A stretch of DNA of 15,800 nucleotides from Candidatus Omnitrophota bacterium (GCA_023247955.1 JAHFFL010000008.1:1-15800), one strand, 5' to 3'; positions 1 to 8,035 are shown, counted from the stretch's first letter. The notes: generated by a model not told the origin, from the sequence alone. Made by a program: numbers and translations.

Positions 1-579
1 ATCAAGGCCGACATCGTGATTCCGGTGCCCGATTCGGGAAATTCCGCCGCATTGGGTTTCTCGCAGGAGTCAGGCATCCCGATGGAAGCGGGGATTATCC
101 GCAACCATTATGTCGGCAGGACGTTTATCCAGCCGAGCCAGGGCATGCGCGATTTCAAAGTGCGTGTAAAATTTAATTTCGTGAAAGAAGTGCTGGCCGG
201 CAAGCGCGTCGTGATCGTCGACGATTCAATCGTGCGCGGCACCACGTCCAAGATACGGGTGAAAAGTCTGAGGCAGGCCGGCGCGAAAGAGGTGCATCTC
301 CGCATTAGCTGCCCGCCGCACAAATTTCCTTGCGCCTACGGCATTGATTTTCCCACGCGCGAGGAACTGATCGCGAATAAATATTCGCCCGATGAGATCA
401 AAAAGTATTTTGACTGCGATTCGGTCGGCTATCTTTCTTTGGAGGGGATGCTGGGCTGCGTGAATTTTCCCAAGGAAAATTATTGCACGGCCTGCTGGAG
501 CGGAAAATACCCGGTGCCCTTCGAGGGCAATGACAAGTTCCACGCTGAGAAAATTCGGAAGGCAGAAGCAAAATGTTAA
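1..579 (+). CDS. purF: Amidophosphoribosyltransferase (C-terminal part, 5' end outside window)
   Basis: PurF makes 5-phosphoribosylamine from PRPP and glutamine, the first committed step of purine synthesis, in the cytoplasm. Only the last 192 residues are present. The reading frame is open from base 1, so the GTG at 16 is internal. Visible are the phosphoribosyltransferase part with VPDSGN (fragment residues 9-14), [12 protein letters not shown] (34-45) and the PRPP loop [13 protein letters not shown] (70-82), then GYLSLEGM. Cysteines at fragment positions 111 (FPCAYGID), 162 and 165 (CTAC) match the ligands of the Fe-S cluster in Bacillus-type PurF, so a clustered enzyme is inferred; the fourth ligand and the glutaminase domain lie outside. 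The stop codon (577-579) falls within the left end of palindromic repeat A. purM, purD and purE follow. Confidence 0.96.
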   Translation: MKADIVIPVPDSGNSAALGFSQESGIPMEAGIIRNHYVGRTFIQPSQGMRDFKVRVKFNFVKEVLAGKRVVIVDDSIVRGTTSKIRVKSLRQAGAKEVHLRISCPPHKFPCAYGIDFPTREELIANKYSPDEIKKYFDCDSVGYLSLEGMLGCVNFPKENYCTACWSGKYPVPFEGNDKFHAEKIRKAEAKC

Positions 580-713
580 AATCCCAAATCCGAAGCACGA
601 AATCCGAAACAAATTCAAAATTCAAATGACAAAAATTCTAAACCGTGTTTGGGGCATTTGAATTTAGGATTTCAGATTTGTTTCGAATTTCGATATTCGG
701 ATTTCGGATTTAA
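576..713 (+). repeat. AT-rich palindromic repeat, copy A (138 bp)
   Basis: Imperfect palindrome. The left arm reads TTAAAATCC..CCGAAACAAATTC and the right arm GATTTGTTTCG..TTCGGATTTAA, around an asymmetric centre with AAAATTCTAAAC. The ends TTAAAATC/GATTTAA are inverted. Three more copies are at 3554-3692, 5866-6005 and (truncated) 11253-11373. The copy begins over the stop codon of purF and ends 11 nt before purM. As RNA it could form a long hairpin. No transposase or clear target-site duplication is seen. Confidence 0.85.
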
Positions 714-724
714 GGGTTTTTACT

Positions 725-1723
725 ATGTCTAAACAAAGTTTGACTTACAAGCGAAGCGGCGTGGACATCGACAAGGCCAATGAGTTTGTCGCGGACATCA
801 AGCCGTTGGCCAGGATGACGACGCGGCCGGAGGTGGTCGCTGGCATCGGCGGTTTCGGGGCGCTCTGCCGCATCCCGGCGGGGTACAAAAAGCCGCTCCT
901 GGTCAGTTCCACCGACGGCGTGGGCACGAAGCTTAAATTGGCCAGGGTTGCCGGCCGTTTCGAGGGGATAGGCATCGACCTCGTCGCGATGAACGTGAAC
1001 GATATCCTCACGCTGGGCGCCGAGCCGCTTTTTTTTCTCGATTATTTCGCAGTCGGTAAACTGAACGCCGAGATGATGAAGGAAGTGTTGCGGGGCGTGG
1101 CCAAGGGCTGTCAGGCCGCGGGCTGCGCGCTCATCGGCGGAGAGACCGCCGAGATGCCGGGACTCTATTCGCGCGGTGATTTTGACTTGGCCGGCTTTTG
1201 CGTCGGCGTCGTCGAGGAAGACAAAGTGATCGACGGCCGCGAGGTCAGCCCGGGTCAAGCGATTATCGGGATCGCGTCGAGCGGTATTCACTCGAACGGT
1301 TTTTCGTTTGTCCGGAAAGTATTTAAAGAAGAGTTTGTCCTGGCCCATGCCGAAGAGATTTTGAGGCCGACGAAGATTTACGTGAAAGCGGTATTGCCTC
1401 TGATCCGCAAAGGGCCGATCTTTTCCCTAGCGCACATCACCGGCGGCGGATTTTTTGACAACATCCCGAGGGTGCTGCCCAAGGGCTGTGGCGCCAAGAT
1501 TCATATGGGGAGTTGGCCGGTTCCCCGGGTGTTTCGCTGGATAGAGCAAAGCGGGAAGGCACAGTCCAGGGAGATGTATCGGACTTTCAACATGGGTATC
1601 GGCATGATCTTGGTGACGCCGAAGAAAAATGCGCTTAGAGTCATTTCTCATTTGTCGAGACACGGGGAGCGCGCCTGGGTTATCGGCGAGATTGTGAAAG
1701 GGGAAGGGGTGTCGATTCAGTGA
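725..1723 (+). CDS. purM: Phosphoribosylformylglycinamidine cyclo-ligase (AIR synthetase)
   Basis: PurM closes FGAM to aminoimidazole ribonucleotide using ATP, step 5 of purine synthesis. The 332-residue product has the usual length and the N-terminal AIRS core. Family motifs are visible: YKRSGVDIDKAN (residues 8-19), the ATP/substrate loop STDGVGTKLKLA, GIDLVAMNVNDI, ALIGGETAEMPG and SSGIHSNGFS, then the C-terminal domain with HITGGGF and FNMGIGMI. The ATG at 725 follows an AAGGG at 712-716, 8 nt upstream and just at the edge of repeat A. Its stop TGA overlaps the GTG start of purD by 4 nt (GTGA), so the two are probably translationally coupled. No promoter is obvious in the repeat-filled gap from purF, and read-through from purF is possible. 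Confidence 0.96.
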   Translation: MSKQSLTYKRSGVDIDKANEFVADIKPLARMTTRPEVVAGIGGFGALCRIPAGYKKPLLVSSTDGVGTKLKLARVAGRFEGIGIDLVAMNVNDILTLGAEPLFFLDYFAVGKLNAEMMKEVLRGVAKGCQAAGCALIGGETAEMPGLYSRGDFDLAGFCVGVVEEDKVIDGREVSPGQAIIGIASSGIHSNGFSFVRKVFKEEFVLAHAEEILRPTKIYVKAVLPLIRKGPIFSLAHITGGGFFDNIPRVLPKGCGAKIHMGSWPVPRVFRWIEQSGKAQSREMYRTFNMGIGMILVTPKKNALRVISHLSRHGERAWVIGEIVKGEGVSIQ

Positions 1724-3042
1724 AAGTCCTTATTATAGGAAGCGGAGGACGGGAGCACGCGATCGCGTGGAAACTCTCCCAGAGCCCCAAACTGAAAAGG
1801 CTTTATGTCGCTCCCGGGAATGCCGGGATGGAGGAATTGGCCCAGATCGTCGACCTGGCGGCCAAAGACCAGGAAAGGCTTTTGAAATTTTGCAAAAAAG
1901 AATCAATTGGTCTCGTCGTCGTCGGCCCCGAGGCGCCGCTGACCGAGGGCATTGCAGACCGCTTCCAAAAAGAAGGGATCAAGATTTTCGGCCCGACGAA
2001 ATTTGCCGCTCAGCTCGAGGGTTCCAAGGCCTTCGCCAAAGAAATGATGAAAAAACTCTCGATCCCAACCGGCGAATTCGAGGTCTTCACCTCCGCGGAC
2101 AAGGCGATGGATTATGTGGCGAAAAAGGGAGTCCCGATCGTTGTGAAGGTGGACGGGCTTGCCGGCGGCAAGGGTGTCGTGATCGCGCAGTCCATGCCGA
2201 AAGCGATGGAGGCCATTCATCGGGACATGGTCAAAAAAGTTTTTGGGAAGGCGGGGGAAAAAGTGGTAATTGAAGAATGCCTCGAGGGCGAAGAGGCGTC
2301 GGTGATCGCGATCACCGACGGGACTACCGTGCGTCTGTTCGCTTCAAGCCAGGACCATAAAAGAATTTTTGAGGGCGACCACGGGCCAAACACCGGCGGC
2401 ATGGGGGCTTATTCCCCGGCGCCTATCGTGACCCCGGCCGTCGAAAAGGAAATTTTAGAAAAGGTGTTCATGCCGGTGGTGCGCGAATTCAACGCGCTCG
2501 GGCATCCGTTTAAGGGTTTTTTGTACGCGGGGATTATGATGACCCCACCACCTGTTTCATCCCGTCATTCGACGGGACCGATTGCTTCGCAATCGGGATT
2601 CAAGGTGCTTGAGTTTAACGTGCGGCTTGGAGACCCTGAGACGCAGGTTTTACTGCCGCGCTTGAAAAATGATTTGCTTGAGCTTCTCTTGGCGGCCGTG
2701 GACGAGCGATTGTCGCAGGTGGAGCTCGAATGGAAGGACGAGGACTGCGTCTGCGTCGTCATCGCATCCCAGGGCTATCCCGAGGAGTACGAAGTCGGAA
2801 AGAAGATCGTCGGGATTTCCGCCGCTAAAGAAGATTCCGACATCCATATTTTTCACGCTGGCACGAAACACCGGGCAAATGACCTCGTGACTGCGGGCGG
2901 GAGGGTCCTTAATGTGGTTGGCTGCGGCCGCGGAATGTTCGAAGCGTTGTCCAAAACTTATCATGCGGTGGATAAGATATTCTTTGATAAGATGTATTAC
3001 CGAAAAGATATCGGCCACAAAGCGGCGAAGATTACAAGGTAA
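1720..3042 (+). CDS. purD: Phosphoribosylamine-glycine ligase (GARS), with in-frame palindromic insertion
   Basis: PurD joins phosphoribosylamine, the PurF product, to glycine with ATP. The 440-residue protein has the N-domain GSGGREHA (residues 7-14), the ATP-grasp region with VKVDGLAGGKGV (142-153) and QDHKRIFEGDHGPNTGGMGA (211-230), and the signature LEFNVRLGDPETQ (297-309). The GTG start overlaps purM's stop by 4 nt and directly gives the canonical MKVLIIGSGGREHA. Between GIMMT and FKVLEFN, where the family normally has a short turn of a few residues, there are about 18 residues (276-293). They are encoded by two adjacent hairpins at 2559-2599. The frame is kept and every downstream motif is intact, so the gene is probably functional, with the insert as a surface loop. 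purE follows 14 nt later. Confidence 0.95.
   Translation: MKVLIIGSGGREHAIAWKLSQSPKLKRLYVAPGNAGMEELAQIVDLAAKDQERLLKFCKKESIGLVVVGPEAPLTEGIADRFQKEGIKIFGPTKFAAQLEGSKAFAKEMMKKLSIPTGEFEVFTSADKAMDYVAKKGVPIVVKVDGLAGGKGVVIAQSMPKAMEAIHRDMVKKVFGKAGEKVVIEECLEGEEASVIAITDGTTVRLFASSQDHKRIFEGDHGPNTGGMGAYSPAPIVTPAVEKEILEKVFMPVVREFNALGHPFKGFLYAGIMMTPPPVSSRHSTGPIASQSGFKVLEFNVRLGDPETQVLLPRLKNDLLELLLAAVDERLSQVELEWKDEDCVCVVIASQGYPEEYEVGKKIVGISAAKEDSDIHIFHAGTKHRANDLVTAGGRVLNVVGCGRGMFEALSKTYHAVDKIFFDKMYYRKDIGHKAAKITR
2559..2599 (+). repeat. Paired hairpin element inside the purD coding frame
   Basis: Two adjacent perfect stems: CCCGTC-ATTC-GACGGG (2561-2576) and CCGATTGC-TTC-GCAATCGG (2578-2596). An outer ATCCCG/CGGGAT pair also encloses the whole unit. 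The first 16 nt recur exactly in the hairpin cluster downstream of ispE (15117-15132 region), which marks this as a dispersed element rather than native purD sequence. It contributes most of an extra 18-residue segment to PurD without shifting the frame. Confidence 0.75.
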
Positions 3043-3056
3043 GAGAGGAGAAGAAT

Positions 3057-3542
3057 TTGAAACCTACGGTCGTCATTCTTATGGGAAGTGATTCGGACGC
3101 GCCAGCTCTCAAACCCTGCGGCGACACGCTCCGCGAGCTCGGGATTCCCTTTGTCGCGAGGGTGCTGTCCGCGCACCGGACGCCGGATGAAGCGGCGGCG
3201 TTCGTGAAATCGGCGAAGGCCAAAGGTTTTAAGGTGATCATCGCCGCCGCCGGCGGGGCGGCGCATTTGGCGGGCGTCGCAGCCGCAAATACGATGCTTC
3301 CGGTGATAGGAATTCCGGTCGAGACCTCTTCGTTTAAAGGCATGGATTCTCTTCTGTCCACGGTCCAGATGCCGGCCGGCACCCCAGTCGCGACGGTAGC
3401 CGTCGGCTCCGCCGGCGTGAAGAATGCCGCGTTTCTCGCGGCCAGAATACTTGCGCTCGGAGACGCCGGCCTGGAAAAAGCGCTCGAGAGATATAAGAAG
3501 AACACCAAAGAAAAAGTGTTGGGTAAAAAAATAGTACTATAG
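3057..3542 (+). CDS. purE: N5-carboxyaminoimidazole ribonucleotide mutase
   Basis: Class I PurE moves the carboxyl group of N5-CAIR to give CAIR. The 161-residue length fits. Motifs are MGSDSD (9-14), the active-site SAHRTPD (38-44, His40), AGGAAHL (65-71) and the C-terminal MDSLLSTVQMPAG. The TTG start is chosen because AGAGGAG (3044-3050) sits 6 nt upstream and the protein then starts directly at the first beta strand. It is the last gene of the purM-purD-purE run, separated from purD by 14 nt. The partner PurK that makes N5-CAIR is not in the window. Repeat B begins 11 nt after the stop codon. Confidence 0.95.
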   Translation: MKPTVVILMGSDSDAPALKPCGDTLRELGIPFVARVLSAHRTPDEAAAFVKSAKAKGFKVIIAAAGGAAHLAGVAAANTMLPVIGIPVETSSFKGMDSLLSTVQMPAGTPVATVAVGSAGVKNAAFLAARILALGDAGLEKALERYKKNTKEKVLGKKIVL

Positions 3543-3553
3543 GATTAAATGTG

Positions 3554-3692
3554 TTAAATCCGAAATCCGAAGCACGAAATACGAAACAAATTTAAAATCT
3601 CAATGACCAAAATTCCAAACGTGTGTTTCGGTCATTTGAATTTTAGATTTGAAATTTGTTTCGTATTTCGATATTCGAATTTCGGATTTTAA
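3554..3692 (+). repeat. AT-rich palindromic repeat, copy B (139 bp)
   Basis: Same family and orientation as copy A, with ends GTTAAATCCG and CGGATTTTAAG. The arms include ACGAAACAAATTTAAAAT and ATTTGAAATTTGTTTCGT, and the centre is AATGACCAAAATTCCAAAC followed by GTTTCGGTCATTTG. It fills almost the entire gap between purE and the phosphatase gene and separates the purine block from the next gene run. The RBS of the next gene lies just outside it. Confidence 0.85.
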
Positions 3693-3704
3693 GAGAGTGA
3701 GATT

Positions 3705-4184
3705 TTGAAGAACATTTTGTTTGTATGTACCGGCAACAGCTGCCGCTCGGTGATGGCTGAGGGTTTATTCCGCAAGATGACCGAGAACCGGCCCGGTGAA
3801 TTCACGGTGGGTTCGGCGGGGATCAGCGCGATGGACGGTTTTTCCCCGACTGAGGAAACCGTAGAGGCGATGCAGCGGGAGGGCGTTGATGTCTCGGGCT
3901 GCCTGAGCCGCCGGCTGACCGAAGCCATGGCCCGCCAAGCGGACAAGATTTATGTGATGGAAGAGATGCACCGCCGGGCCATTCTTCGTCTTGCGCCTGC
4001 CGCGGCCCCAAAAGTTTTTTTGCTCGGCCAGTTTGCGCCGCCGGCACGCGGGCATTCGCTGGACCGGCGGGACATCCCCGATCCGATACGGATGTCTGAG
4101 GACTTTTACCGGAACGTGCTTGGGGTCATTCGAGACTGCGTCAAAAATCTGGTGGAGCAGTTGGGAAAAGAGATGGTGGGGTGA
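3705..4184 (+). CDS. Low-molecular-weight protein phosphatase (YwlE/LMW-PTP family)
   Basis: Cytosolic phosphatase of the LMW-PTP fold, 159 residues. The N-terminal P-loop is CTGNSCRS, with nucleophile Cys8 and Arg14 (CX5R), and the general-acid Asp126 lies in the DPI motif (IPDPI). The TTG start is preceded by GAGAGTGAG and places the P-loop at the usual position 8. Family members dephosphorylate tyrosine, phosphoarginine (YwlE) or act in arsenate reduction. The residue that discriminates in YwlE (Thr11) corresponds to Ser12 here, a small hydroxyl residue rather than the Ile of tyrosine phosphatases. This leans towards arginine phosphatase but does not prove it. The stop overlaps the rpiB start by 4 nt (GTGA). 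The order phosphatase-rpiB-glyA matches the Bacillus ywlE-ywlF-glyA neighbourhood. Confidence 0.9.
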   Translation: MKNILFVCTGNSCRSVMAEGLFRKMTENRPGEFTVGSAGISAMDGFSPTEETVEAMQREGVDVSGCLSRRLTEAMARQADKIYVMEEMHRRAILRLAPAAAPKVFLLGQFAPPARGHSLDRRDIPDPIRMSEDFYRNVLGVIRDCVKNLVEQLGKEMVG

Positions 4185-4630
4185 AAATCGCGTTTGGGGC
4201 GGACCACGGCGGTTTCACGCTGAAGTCCGAGATTAAAGAATTCGTCGCGTCCAAAGGGTATAAGACCATTGATTTCGGGACCCATTCGGCGGAGCCCTGC
4301 GATTACCCGATCTATGCCTACAAGGTGGCGAAGGCCGTTTCCGACAAACGCGCGGATCTCGGCATTTTGATTTGCAAAAGCGGGAACGGGATGGCGATTG
4401 TCGCGAACAAGCTTTCGGATGTCCGTGCCGCGATTTGTTTCGACAAGCACGTGGCCGTACTTTCCCGGCAGCATAATGACGCGAACGTTCTCGTGCTGGG
4501 TTCCGAGCATTTACTGGGAGATCCCGAAGACATCGTGAGCGCGTGGCTGGGAGCGGGTTTTGAGGGAGGCCGCCACAAGCGGCGCGTGAATCAAATCAAG
4601 GGAATTGAGAAAAAATTGGAGCGCAAATGA
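4181..4630 (+). CDS. rpiB: Ribose-5-phosphate isomerase B
   Basis: RpiB interconverts ribose-5-phosphate and ribulose-5-phosphate in the pentose phosphate pathway; ribose-5-phosphate feeds PRPP for the purine and histidine genes nearby. The 149 residues fit the LacAB/RpiB family: FGADHGGF (5-12), DFGTHS (31-36), the active-site segment [13 protein letters not shown] (65-77), RAAICFDKH (82-90) and [14 protein letters not shown] (94-107). The catalytic Cys65 is present. The loop CKSGNG differs from the E. coli-type CGTGIG and partly resembles the actinobacterial GGSGNG. The GTG start overlaps the phosphatase stop (GTGA) and the stop overlaps the glyA start (ATGA), so these three genes form a tightly coupled operon. 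Confidence 0.94.
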   Translation: MKIAFGADHGGFTLKSEIKEFVASKGYKTIDFGTHSAEPCDYPIYAYKVAKAVSDKRADLGILICKSGNGMAIVANKLSDVRAAICFDKHVAVLSRQHNDANVLVLGSEHLLGDPEDIVSAWLGAGFEGGRHKRRVNQIKGIEKKLERK

Positions 4631-5919
4631 GTTTTTTGAAAAAGACAGATCCCGAGATTTACGAAGCGATACTCCAAGAGACGCACCGGGAGAACGACAA
4701 CCTCGAGCTTATCGCGAGCGAGAATTTCACGAGTCTGGCGGTCATGGAAGCCGTCGGCTCGGTGCTGACGAACAAATATGCCGAGGGGTACCCTGGGAAA
4801 CGCTGGTACGGCGGTTGCGAATACGTCGATATCGCCGAAACCCTTGCCCAGGAACGCGCCAAAAAACTCTTCGGTGCCGAGCATGTGAACGTGCAGCCGC
4901 ATTCCGGTTCCCAGGCCAACGCGGCCGTTTATTTTTCGGCGCTCACGCCGGGAGACACGGTGCTCGCGATGAATCTCTCGCACGGCGGCCATTTGACGCA
5001 TGGCCATCCGATGAATTTTTCAGGCAAGTTTTTCAAGATCGTGCCTTACGGCGTGAGTCCCAAAGACGAGCGTATCGATTATGCCGAGGTCGAGTCGTTG
5101 GCGCTTGAGCACAAACCAAAAATGATCCTGGCTGGGGCTTCGGCTTACCCGCGCATTATCGACTTTGAGAGGTTCCGAAAGATTTGCGACAAGGTAGGCG
5201 CCGTTTTCTTCGTCGACATGGCGCATATCGCGGGCCTCGTCGCCGCGGGGCTTCACCCGAATCCCGTCCCTTACGCGGAATTCGTGACCACAACGACGCA
5301 TAAAACGCTGCGCGGCCCTCGCGGCGGGCTCGTTTTCTGCAAAAAGGAATTCGCGAAGAAAATCGACGCCGAGGTTTTCCCCAGTCTCCAAGGGGGTCCG
5401 CTGATGCACGTGATCGCGGGCAAGGCCGTGGCCTTGAAAGAGGCGCTTGAGCCGGCGTTTAAAGAGTATCAGGCCCAGGTCGTCAAAAACGCGAAGGCAT
5501 TGGCGGACGGGCTGATCGAAAGGAGCTACCGCCTGGTTTCAGGAGGGACGGACAATCACCTGATGCTGGTCGATGTGAATCAAAAAGGGCTTACCGGCAA
5601 GGACGCGGCTGAGGCGCTGGACCGCGCTGCGATCACCGTCAACAAAAATGCGATCCCGTTTGACACGCAAAGCCCGTTCAAGACCGGCGGGGTCCGCCTT
5701 GGGACTCCCGCCGTGACCACGCGGGGGATGAAGGAAAAAGAGATGGGAGAGATTGCCGGCTACATCGGAGAGGTCTTATCCGATACGGCAGCCGAGGACA
5801 AGATCAAGGAAGTACGCGGGAAGGTGAAGCGTCTCACCGACAAGTTTCCGCTATACCCCGAATTGTTAAAATTCGAAATCCGAAGCACGAAACCCGAAAC
5901 AAATTCAAAATTTAAATGA
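4627..5919 (+). CDS. glyA: Serine hydroxymethyltransferase, with repeat-encoded C-terminal tail
   Basis: PLP enzyme converting serine and tetrahydrofolate to glycine and methylene-THF, supplying glycine and one-carbon units to purine synthesis. The 430-residue product shows [15 protein letters not shown] [11 protein letters not shown] near residue 24, [19 protein letters not shown] (50-68), [16 protein letters not shown], the PLP-lysine motif [14 protein letters not shown] (Lys226) and TPAVTTRGM. The ATG overlaps the rpiB stop; GGAG lies 6 to 7 nt upstream. The family usually ends near a FPLY motif. Here FPLYPELL is followed by about 16 residues ([16 protein letters not shown]) read from repeat copy C, which also provides the stop codon. 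The native end was therefore probably replaced when the repeat arrived. The active site is unaffected. Confidence 0.96.
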   Translation: MSFLKKTDPEIYEAILQETHRENDNLELIASENFTSLAVMEAVGSVLTNKYAEGYPGKRWYGGCEYVDIAETLAQERAKKLFGAEHVNVQPHSGSQANAAVYFSALTPGDTVLAMNLSHGGHLTHGHPMNFSGKFFKIVPYGVSPKDERIDYAEVESLALEHKPKMILAGASAYPRIIDFERFRKICDKVGAVFFVDMAHIAGLVAAGLHPNPVPYAEFVTTTTHKTLRGPRGGLVFCKKEFAKKIDAEVFPSLQGGPLMHVIAGKAVALKEALEPAFKEYQAQVVKNAKALADGLIERSYRLVSGGTDNHLMLVDVNQKGLTGKDAAEALDRAAITVNKNAIPFDTQSPFKTGGVRLGTPAVTTRGMKEKEMGEIAGYIGEVLSDTAAEDKIKEVRGKVKRLTDKFPLYPELLKFEIRSTKPETNSKFK

Positions 5920-6005
5920 TCAAAATTCTAAACACGCATTTCGGTCATTTGAATTTTGGATTTGGAGTTTGTTTAGGATTTCGAGTTTCGAATTTCGGAT
6001 TTTAA
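5866..6005 (+). repeat. AT-rich palindromic repeat, copy C (140 bp), overlapping the 3' end of glyA
   Basis: Same family and orientation as copies A and B: left end TTAAAATTCGAAATCCG, right end CGAATTTCGGATTTTAA, centre ATCAAAATTCTAAAC and TTTCGGTCATTTG. The first 54 nt are translated as the tail of glyA and contain its TGA. The TTAA end lies in a frame where it is not read as stop. The copy ends 19 nt before the start of nrdR. Confidence 0.85.
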
Positions 6006-6024
6006 GTTTAAAAAGAGGCAGCGT

Positions 6025-6483
6025 ATGAAATGCCCATTTTGCGGTCACATCGAAGATAAGGTCATCGATTCCCGTTCTTCCAACGAAGACAAGAGCGTCC
6101 GTCGCCGCCGCGAATGCATCAAGTGCAAGAAGCGGTTTACCACCTACGAGTATATCGAAGAGATCCCGCTGATGGTCATCAAAAAGGACGGACGCCGCGA
6201 GTCTTTCGACCGCAACAAAATCATTTCGGGGATTCGCAAGGCCTGCGAAAAACGGCCGGTCAGCATCGAGAAGATCGAGGCGGTGGTCGACAAGGTGGAA
6301 AAGGAGCTCCAGAAAACCTTCGACAAGGAAGTAAAGGCGCAGACGGTAGGGGAGCTGGTGATGGACCACCTGCATAAACTGGACGAGGTCGCCTACGTGC
6401 GCTTCGCCTCAGTGTACAGGCAATTTAAAGACATCAATCATTTCATGAAAGAATTGAAGGACCTTTTAGGTAAAAAGACTTAA
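6025..6483 (+). CDS. nrdR: Transcriptional repressor NrdR
   Basis: NrdR is a zinc-ribbon/ATP-cone repressor that senses (d)ATP and controls ribonucleotide reductase genes. The 152-residue length is standard. The zinc ribbon has Cys3/Cys6 (CPFC) and Cys31/Cys34 (CIKC), with the DNA-binding [17 protein letters not shown] stretch between. The ATP-cone follows from about residue 46 ([16 protein letters not shown]) to [14 protein letters not shown] (about 124-137). ATG 6025 is preceded by AGAGG. It lies downstream of glyA, as in many bacteria, and converges on the foldase gene with only 11 nt between the stop codons and no visible terminator hairpin. No NrdR box was identified in this window. Confidence 0.96.
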   Translation: MKCPFCGHIEDKVIDSRSSNEDKSVRRRRECIKCKKRFTTYEYIEEIPLMVIKKDGRRESFDRNKIISGIRKACEKRPVSIEKIEAVVDKVEKELQKTFDKEVKAQTVGELVMDHLHKLDEVAYVRFASVYRQFKDINHFMKELKDLLGKKT

Positions 6484-6494
6484 GTAGTCAGTAG

Positions 6495-7922
6495 TCAGGA
6501 TTCAGCGAAGATCTTCTTCATGGTTTCCAAATCAACCGTAAGCTTTGCCCGCAATCTCTCAAGCAGGGCGGTAAAGGCTGCCTCCACTTTTTCGTCGGTC
6601 AAACGGTTTTTAAAACTTTCTTTCTCTTCCGCGAATTTTTTCTCGTCGCTCGCGGAAACCTTGTCAAGCCGAAGGATCGCCGCTCCGTCAGACACCACAA
6701 AGGCCCCGCTGATTTCTCCCGGTTTAAGGGATTCAAGCGCCTTTTCGAACGCCTGAGAAGACTTCGGATCCGGCAACTGTCCGCCTTTTTTAAATTTTTC
6801 TAATTTTTTGACTTGAGCAACTCCGGCGTTTTTGAGTAAAGCGTCCAGGTCGGTTCCCGATTTTTGACGTAATCCGTTCAGTTTTTTCACCGCGGCCTCA
6901 GACGCCCTTGTCTTTATCCACAGTTCTTTGACTTTCGCTTTGGCCTCCTGAAAACCGAGAGCCTGCGCCGGTTTCTTTTCCTCGATCAGGAACTTAAACG
7001 CCCCTTTGTCTATTTTTAGCCAGCCCGTCTCTTTGCCTTCGGGCATGGAAAAGCAGAATCCGATAATGGACGGCGGGATCTGTTCGGCAATCTCGCGATC
7101 TTCCCTTGAAACAAATCCGGTCTCATGGACAGGGAGATTGTATTTCTTCGAGAGCGATTCTATCGTCTCGATTTTACCGGCCGTGAAGGCTTCTTTGAGC
7201 TCCTCCTCCCGTTCTTGGGGGATTTGTAGGTACTTCATCTTGAGGCGTTCCGGCTCCATGAGATCGTATTGCACGGTGGGGTAAAAACTTTCCAGCTCCT
7301 TGTCGTCGGGAGTGGGGACGCCTGTTTTTTCGGTTTCCCATGAAACGATTCCGTAAGAGATGTCGTGCTCGGCGTTCTCCTTGGCATAAAGGGTTTTTAA
7401 TTCCTCATCCGTGAATTTTGTTTGCGAGCGCAGTCCTTCCGAGATCTTGCGGATCGCGAGCATTTGCCGTATTTCCTCCTCGAACTGCCGGGCATCCATA
7501 TGGAGAGCCTCTTTCACATATCTTTTGTAAAAGGCCGTGTCAAACACACCCTTGTTGGAAAAACCGCTCTGCGAAGTCAGCCAGTCCACGACGTCCTTGT
7601 CTGAGACGCGGATATTTTCCTTTTTAGCGTGATAGAGGAGAAGGAGCCGGTCCCAGGCCTCGCTCTGGAAGTTAATGGCCCGCCGCAGCTGTTTGTAACG
7701 GTCTCCGTAGGTCCAGGCAGCCTGATGGTCCACGGCCTTGTAACTGGCCAGATATTCCTGAAGCGGGATCTTTTTGCCGTCTATTTTTCCGACGGAGGAG
7801 GGGGTCTTGTCCCCGATTCCGCCGATGATGACGCCCGACACCGCAAACGTAAGGACTACCGCCAGGGCCAGGAAGATATAGATCTTTTTTTGAGTGCCTT
7901 TGTGACGAAGGAGTTTTAGCAT
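6495..7922 (-). CDS. Membrane-anchored SurA/PpiD-like peptidyl-prolyl isomerase-family foldase
   Basis: 475-residue protein with a PpiD-type layout. A short basic cytoplasmic tail (MLKLLRHKGTQKK) precedes one transmembrane helix at about 14-36 (IYIFLALAVVLTFAVSGVII), and the rest is probably periplasmic. Residues about 43-170 match a SurA_N-type chaperone region (VGKIDGKKIPLQEYLASY, then FDTAFYKRYVKEALHMDARQFEEEIRQ). The middle part (about 180-330) resembles a divergent parvulin-like domain, but I cannot confirm catalytic residues. The C-terminus is charged and helical. It probably assists folding of secreted proteins at the inner membrane. The ATG lies only a few nt after a predicted promoter, with no clear Shine-Dalgarno. 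It runs convergent to nrdR and divergent from the FG-GAP gene. Confidence 0.85.
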   Translation of the reverse strand: MLKLLRHKGTQKKIYIFLALAVVLTFAVSGVIIGGIGDKTPSSVGKIDGKKIPLQEYLASYKAVDHQAAWTYGDRYKQLRRAINFQSEAWDRLLLLYHAKKENIRVSDKDVVDWLTSQSGFSNKGVFDTAFYKRYVKEALHMDARQFEEEIRQMLAIRKISEGLRSQTKFTDEELKTLYAKENAEHDISYGIVSWETEKTGVPTPDDKELESFYPTVQYDLMEPERLKMKYLQIPQEREEELKEAFTAGKIETIESLSKKYNLPVHETGFVSREDREIAEQIPPSIIGFCFSMPEGKETGWLKIDKGAFKFLIEEKKPAQALGFQEAKAKVKELWIKTRASEAAVKKLNGLRQKSGTDLDALLKNAGVAQVKKLEKFKKGGQLPDPKSSQAFEKALESLKPGEISGAFVVSDGAAILRLDKVSASDEKKFAEEKESFKNRLTDEKVEAAFTALLERLRAKLTVDLETMKKIFAES

Positions 7923-7933
7923 GGAATTCGGGC

Positions 7934-7963
7934 ATTATACCCGATGGGGGAAAAGATATGCAA
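7934..7963 (-). promoter_or_regulatory. Sigma70-type promoter for the PpiD-like gene
   Basis: On the - strand, TTGCAT (7963-7958) is separated by 18 nt from a perfect TATAAT (7939-7934). Predicted transcription starts about 7 nt downstream, leaving only around 5 nt before the ATG at 7922, so the mRNA may be nearly leaderless. The -10 is strong and the -35 weak. Confidence 0.6.
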
Positions 7964-8035
7964 GGCGAATTAATAATACTTAATTTTGTTTCTATTAACT
8001 GCAGAATGACACTTTTTATTATTTTTTTATAGGTA

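Noticed and set aside
576..713. CRISPR-like or riboswitch reading of the AT-rich repeats
   Set aside because: Copies are kilobases apart, palindromic and without spacers, and they lie both before and after unrelated genes, so neither interpretation fits.
6484..6499. TAGTCAGTAGTCAGG tandem motif between nrdR and the foldase gene
   Set aside because: Only two units in an 11-nt gap and its flanks; too short to call a repeat array, although it might be a remnant.
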